DNA from: Caldimicrobium thiodismutans
Lineage (GTDB): Bacteria > Desulfobacterota > Thermodesulfobacteria > Thermodesulfobacteriales > Thermodesulfobacteriaceae
Assembly (NCBI GenBank): GCA_002877875.1
Contig: PNIE01000086.1
Coordinates: 1 to 8,073, forward strand
Reading direction: 5' to 3'
Length of the DNA stretch: 8,073 nucleotides
Shown piece after piece: positions 5,272-8,073 of the stretch. The notes under the pieces are model-generated. The model ran no database searches. It worked only from the letters and a program-made list of their open reading frames with translations, and had not been told where the DNA came from. Both the position numbers and the translations under genes were made by a program. The first letter of the stretch is position 1. Each line of letters starts with the position of its first letter.

Positions 5272-5855
5272 AAAGACTTTTTATTTTATTAAGTTTTTTT
5301 CTTGGGCTTTTTTATTTTGTTAGTTTGGGCCTTGCTGCAGAGGGAGAAGCTTCTCATGGGGTAACTCCGTCACAGATTAGGAATTTGATATGGTGGACGG
5401 TAAATTTTATTGCCCTAATTATTATACTTTATAAACTTTTGAAGAAGCCAGTGGTAAATTTTTTTAAAAATAGGAAAGAAAACATTTTAAAGGAATATGA
5501 GGAATTACTTGCTAAGAAAAAGGAGGCTGAGGCTAAGTATCTTGAGCTTCAAGAAAAGATTAAAAATCTTAAGGCAGAGGCAGAAGCAATTTATCAGAAT
5601 TATGTAGAGCAGGGTATAAAGGAAAAGGAGCGTATTTTAGAGGAGGCACAGCTTCAAGCTAAGCGTATAAAAGAACAGGCTCAATTATATATAGCTCAGG
5701 AAATGGAAAAGGCTAAAGAGAGGCTTAAGTTTGAACTTGCTGAGGAGGCTGTTAAACTTGCAGAAGAAATTTTGAGGAAGAATATTACTCCTGAAGACCA
5801 AAAGAGGGTGTTTAAAGAAGTTTTAGAACAAATTAAAGGGAGGAGTCTAAATTGA
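5268..5855 (+). CDS. atpF: ATP synthase Fo subunit b with N-terminal signal-like segment
   Basis: This is the second peripheral-stalk subunit. The 195-residue protein begins with MKR and a hydrophobic run at about 4-22 ending in GLAAEGEA, which looks like a cleavable signal peptide (possible cut after residue 23 or 24). After a short polar stretch comes the true b anchor (about 38-57, IWWTVNFIALIIILYKLLKKP), followed by a long Glu/Lys-rich helix to about residue 160. The C-terminal part (AEEAVKLAEEIL, then NITPEDQKRVFKEVL) matches the delta-binding end of b subunits. The ATG overlaps the b' stop by four bases (ATGA), and GGGAGG at 5257-5262 lies 5 bases upstream, so start and coupling are both well supported. 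The stop overlaps the delta start in the same way. A shorter protein lacking the first segment would need an internal start without such a site. Confidence 0.93.
   Translation: MKRLFILLSFFLGLFYFVSLGLAAEGEASHGVTPSQIRNLIWWTVNFIALIIILYKLLKKPVVNFFKNRKENILKEYEELLAKKKEAEAKYLELQEKIKNLKAEAEAIYQNYVEQGIKEKERILEEAQLQAKRIKEQAQLYIAQEMEKAKERLKFELAEEAVKLAEEILRKNITPEDQKRVFKEVLEQIKGRSLN
5839..5843 (+). promoter_or_regulatory. Ribosome binding site that supports the TTG start of atpH
   Basis: GGAGG (within GGGAGGAG, 5838-5845) sits 8 bases before the TTG at 5852. No in-frame ATG or GTG exists nearby, so this site decides for the TTG start. Confidence 0.75.
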
Positions 5856-6397
5856 GGGCCTTAGCCATAGCTTTAAAGTATGCCAAGGGGTTATTTATTG
5901 CAGGTAAAGAGTTAAATAAAGTCAAGGAATTTGGTGAAGAATTAAAAAATCTTACAAGCTGGCTTACGGAATATCCTGAAATCCTTAGAGCTCTTCAAAG
6001 TTCGATTTATCCCCCTGAGGTTAAGCTGGAGATTATGCAGGAGATTCTAAAGTATTTTAAGGTAGATCTCGAGGTTGAGAGATTTTTAAGGCTTCTTGTT
6101 GAAAGAAGAAGGATTCAATATTTAGAGGAAATTGTTACTATGTATCAGGCTCTTTTAGATGAAGAGCTTGGCATAGCAAGGGGGGAGGTAATTACGGCCT
6201 TTCCGCTTTCGGAGGAAGAAAAGAGAGAATTAGAGGAGGCTTTAAAGGGGGTGCTTAAAAAAGAGGTGATCCTTGATGCCAAGGTAGATCCTGAGATTAT
6301 AGGTGGAGTGAAAATTAGGATAGGAGATTATATTTGGGATGGCACCTTAAAGAGTCAATTAGAAAAATTTAAAGAAATTATCATAAAGGGGGTATAG
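5852..6397 (+). CDS. atpH: ATP synthase F1 subunit delta
   Basis: Delta (OSCP type) caps the F1 head and ties it to the b/b' stalk. The 181-residue protein has the family layout. The N-terminal helical domain opens with ALAIALKYAKGLF (compare the usual YAxAL), and holds SSIYPPEVKLEIM and FLRLLVERRRIQYLEEI. The C-terminal domain starts at GEVITAFPLSEEE (111-123) and includes VDPEIIGGVKIRIGDYIWDG (145-164), a hallmark of delta. Family members usually read D-x-S-V near the last part; here it is DGTLKSQLEKF. Length is normal. Translation starts at a TTG that overlaps the b stop as TTGA, with GGAGG 8 bases upstream; the next in-frame ATG would cut off the first helices. The gap to atpA is 3 bases. 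Confidence 0.94.
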   Translation: MRALAIALKYAKGLFIAGKELNKVKEFGEELKNLTSWLTEYPEILRALQSSIYPPEVKLEIMQEILKYFKVDLEVERFLRLLVERRRIQYLEEIVTMYQALLDEELGIARGEVITAFPLSEEEKRELEEALKGVLKKEVILDAKVDPEIIGGVKIRIGDYIWDGTLKSQLEKFKEIIIKGV

Positions 6398-6400
6398 CCA

Positions 6401-7945
6401 ATGGAAGCGATTAAAGCTCAAGAACTGAGTGATCTTATTAAAAAGAGAATTGAGGAATTTGAAAAGAAAATAGATCTTGAGGAGATGGGAGTAGTTATTT
6501 CTGTGGCAGATGGAGTGGCTCGTGTTTTTGGTTTAAGAAATTGTGAATATATGGAGTTGATTGAGTTTCCTGACAGTGGGGAAGTAGGGATTGCGCTAAA
6601 CTTAGAGTTTGACAATGTGGGTATTCCTATAATGGGTGATTATACCAAGATTAAGGAAGGAGATATAGTCAAAAGGACGGGAAGAGTGGCCTCTATTCCT
6701 GTAGGGGAGGTAGTTATAGGGAGGGTTATAGATCCTGTGGGAAGACCCCTTGATGGAAAAGGCCCTATTGAGGCTAAAGAATTCAGAAGGATTGAAATAA
6801 AGGCACCTGGTATTATTCAAAGAAAGCCAGTTCATGAATCGATGTATACTGGTATTAAAGCCATTGATGCTATGACTCCTATTGGAAGAGGGCAAAGAGA
6901 GCTTATCCTTGGAGATAGGCAGACTGGTAAAACAGCTATTGCTATTGATGCTATTCTTGCTCAAAAGAATACTGATGTCTATTGTATCTATTGTGCTATT
7001 GGACAGAAGAAATCTACAGTGGCTCAGATTGTTGAGATCTTGAGGAAATATGGGGCCATGGAGTATACCACGGTAGTTGCAGCTTGTGCTTCAGACTCAG
7101 CAGCCCTTCAGTGGATCGCTCCTTATTCAGCTTGTGCTATTGGAGAGTATTTCCGTGATACTGGAAGGCATGCTTTAGTTATTTATGATGATCTTTCCAA
7201 GCAGGCAGCAGAATATCGTGAAATCTCCCTTCTTTTAAGAAGACCACCTGGACGTGAGGCCTATCCAGGAGACATATTCTACAACCATTCAAGGCTTTTA
7301 GAGAGAGCAGCTAAGCTTGATGATAAATATGGTGGTGGATCTCTTACAGCTTTGCCTATAGTAGAAACCCTTCAGGGTGACGTTTCAGCCTATATTCCTA
7401 CTAATGTTATTTCTATTACAGATGGGCAGATTTATTTAGAGCCGGGTCTTTTCTTTGCTGGAATTCGTCCTGCTATTAATGTGGGGCTTTCGGTATCTCG
7501 AGTGGGAGGATCAGCTCAGATTAAGGCAATGCGCCAGGTTGCTGGAAGATTAAGGCTTGAGCTTGCTCAGTATAGAGAGCTTGCTGCCTTTGCTCAATTT
7601 GGTTCAGAGCTTGATAAAGCTACCCAGAGAGTTCTTCATAGAGGAGCAAGGCTTGTTGAAATTCTTAAACAACCTCAATATCAGCCTCTTCCGGTAGAAA
7701 AGCAGGTATGTATTCTTTTTGCAGGAACAAGGGGTTTTCTTGATGAAATGCCTTTAGAGGTACTTGCTCAGTATGAAAGGGAGCTTTATGAGTTTATTGA
7801 TAAGAAATACCCTGAGATTTATAAAGAGATTAGAGAAAAGAAAGAGATTTCTCCTGAACTTGAGGAAAAAATGAAGAAGGCCATAAGTGAGTTTAATGAG
7901 GAATTTAAGAGAGCCAATAATATCGAACCTGTACCAGTGCCCTAA
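6401..7945 (+). CDS. atpA: ATP synthase F1 subunit alpha
   Basis: Alpha forms the F1 hexamer with beta and carries the non-catalytic nucleotide sites. The 514-residue protein is complete. It shows the N-terminal helix and beta barrel (to about 95) and the central nucleotide domain with Walker A GDRQTGKT (171-178) and Walker B region HALVIYDD (257-264). Other hallmarks are the stretch GDVSAYIPTNVISITDGQI (326-343) and SVSRVGG (364-370) with Arg367, the arginine that reaches the beta catalytic site. A helical C-terminal domain follows and ends in an unusual EPVPVP tail. AAGGGGG at 6386-6392 lies 8 bases before the ATG and overlaps the end of atpH. The stop codon TAA is itself part of the SD of the next gene. 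Confidence 0.98.
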   Translation: MEAIKAQELSDLIKKRIEEFEKKIDLEEMGVVISVADGVARVFGLRNCEYMELIEFPDSGEVGIALNLEFDNVGIPIMGDYTKIKEGDIVKRTGRVASIPVGEVVIGRVIDPVGRPLDGKGPIEAKEFRRIEIKAPGIIQRKPVHESMYTGIKAIDAMTPIGRGQRELILGDRQTGKTAIAIDAILAQKNTDVYCIYCAIGQKKSTVAQIVEILRKYGAMEYTTVVAACASDSAALQWIAPYSACAIGEYFRDTGRHALVIYDDLSKQAAEYREISLLLRRPPGREAYPGDIFYNHSRLLERAAKLDDKYGGGSLTALPIVETLQGDVSAYIPTNVISITDGQIYLEPGLFFAGIRPAINVGLSVSRVGGSAQIKAMRQVAGRLRLELAQYRELAAFAQFGSELDKATQRVLHRGARLVEILKQPQYQPLPVEKQVCILFAGTRGFLDEMPLEVLAQYERELYEFIDKKYPEIYKEIREKKEISPELEEKMKKAISEFNEEFKRANNIEPVPVP

Positions 7946-7950
7946 GGGGG
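7944..7950 (+). promoter_or_regulatory. Ribosome binding site of atpG
   Basis: AAGGGGG begins within the TAA stop of atpA and lies 9 bases before the ATG at 7960. It is the same variant SD as that of atpA and confirms the start of a gene cut off by the window edge. Confidence 0.65.
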
Positions 7951-7959
7951 AATATAAAG

Positions 7960-8073
7960 ATGCCAAGTCTTAGAGATTTAAGAAAAAAGATTGAGGCTAT
8001 CAAGAAAATAGGTCAGATAACTAAGGCTATGAATATGGTGGCCTCAGCTAAGCTGAGGTCTCTTCAGGGCAGG
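7960..8073 (+). CDS. atpG: ATP synthase F1 subunit gamma, N-terminal fragment
   Basis: Gamma is the rotor shaft inside the F1 head. The window holds only the first 38 codons, open to the last base. The translation begins MPSLRDLRKKIEAIKKIGQ and continues ITKAMNMVASAKLRS, the strongly conserved first helix of gamma, which lines the central cavity of the head. The start is supported by the SD overlapping the atpA stop. Truncation is due to the window edge, not a mutation. Gene order predicts atpD and atpC (beta, epsilon) beyond the edge. Confidence 0.96.
   Translation, partial: MPSLRDLRKKIEAIKKIGQITKAMNMVASAKLRSLQGR

Noticed and set aside
4921..5323. Minus-strand frame across b' and a + strand frame across b'/b
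   Set aside because: Both are out-of-frame images of the b' and b genes. Their Phe/Leu/Ser-rich or mixed content reflects AAG/GAG-rich coiled-coil codons, not a real protein.
4846..5855. b' and b as a recent tandem duplication
   Set aside because: They share only membrane anchor and coiled-coil character; lengths, N-termini and C-termini differ, and paired b'/b genes are an old, known arrangement.
6418..7966. Minus-strand open frames inside atpA
   Set aside because: Alpha is highly conserved and complete on the + strand; the opposing frames have no recognisable domain or upstream signal.
1..8073. A previously undescribed system such as defence, mobile element or biosynthetic cluster
   Set aside because: All genes but the small DsrE-like one belong to well-known cell-shape and ATP synthase operons in expected order, with no insertion, repeat array or composition break.

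Overview
The window is an AT-rich, densely packed, single-strand stretch of bacterial chromosome. It holds two conserved gene clusters in tandem: a rod-shape/elongasome cluster (mreC, mreD, mrdA, rodA) and the first five genes of an F-type ATP synthase operon (b', b, delta, alpha and the start of gamma). A small DsrE-like protein gene precedes them. Every supported gene reads on the + strand. The largest non-coding gap is 99 bases, and no tRNA, rRNA, CRISPR array, insertion sequence or phage gene is visible.

Organism: low G+C, Lys/Glu/Ile-rich proteins, AGA/AGG-dominated arginine codons and very short intergenic spaces suggest a thermophilic bacterium. The paired b'/b genes, with atpF'-atpF-atpH-atpA-atpG running directly and no a or c subunit genes in front, fit the split Fo/F1 arrangement of Desulfobacterota-type bacteria. 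With the DsrE-like sulfur-metabolism-type protein, my best guess is a Thermodesulfobacteria-like lineage (Thermodesulfobacterium/Caldimicrobium type). This is inference from composition and gene order, not a sequence match.

Layout: 60-395 DsrE-like protein; 396-471 short spacer with a perfect 14-bp palindrome inside a longer inverted repeat; 472-4746 mreC-mreD-mrdA-rodA, with gaps of 0 and 8 bases and then a 23-base overlap, so surely one transcript; 4747-4845 AT-rich spacer with promoter-like elements and a strong ribosome binding site; 4846-8073 atpF'-atpF-atpH-atpA-atpG, with two 4-base stop/start overlaps and short gaps; the window ends inside atpG.

How the genes work together: MreC and MreD are the membrane scaffold that activates the PBP2 (transpeptidase) and RodA (SEDS glycosyltransferase) pair, which makes lateral-wall peptidoglycan. 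MreB, their usual upstream partner, is not in the window. The atp genes supply the peripheral stalk (b' and b heterodimer, delta) and the F1 head (alpha, gamma, and presumably beta and epsilon just beyond the edge).

No convincing new system is present. The points worth a second look are modest: a Cys3His set in PBP2 at the spacing of the known PBP2 zinc site, a RodA that keeps its catalytic Asp but has changed several SEDS signature motifs, the DsrE-like gene where mreB often sits, a signal-peptide-like extension on the b subunit, and a contrast between the nearly SD-less mre genes and the strong-SD atp genes.
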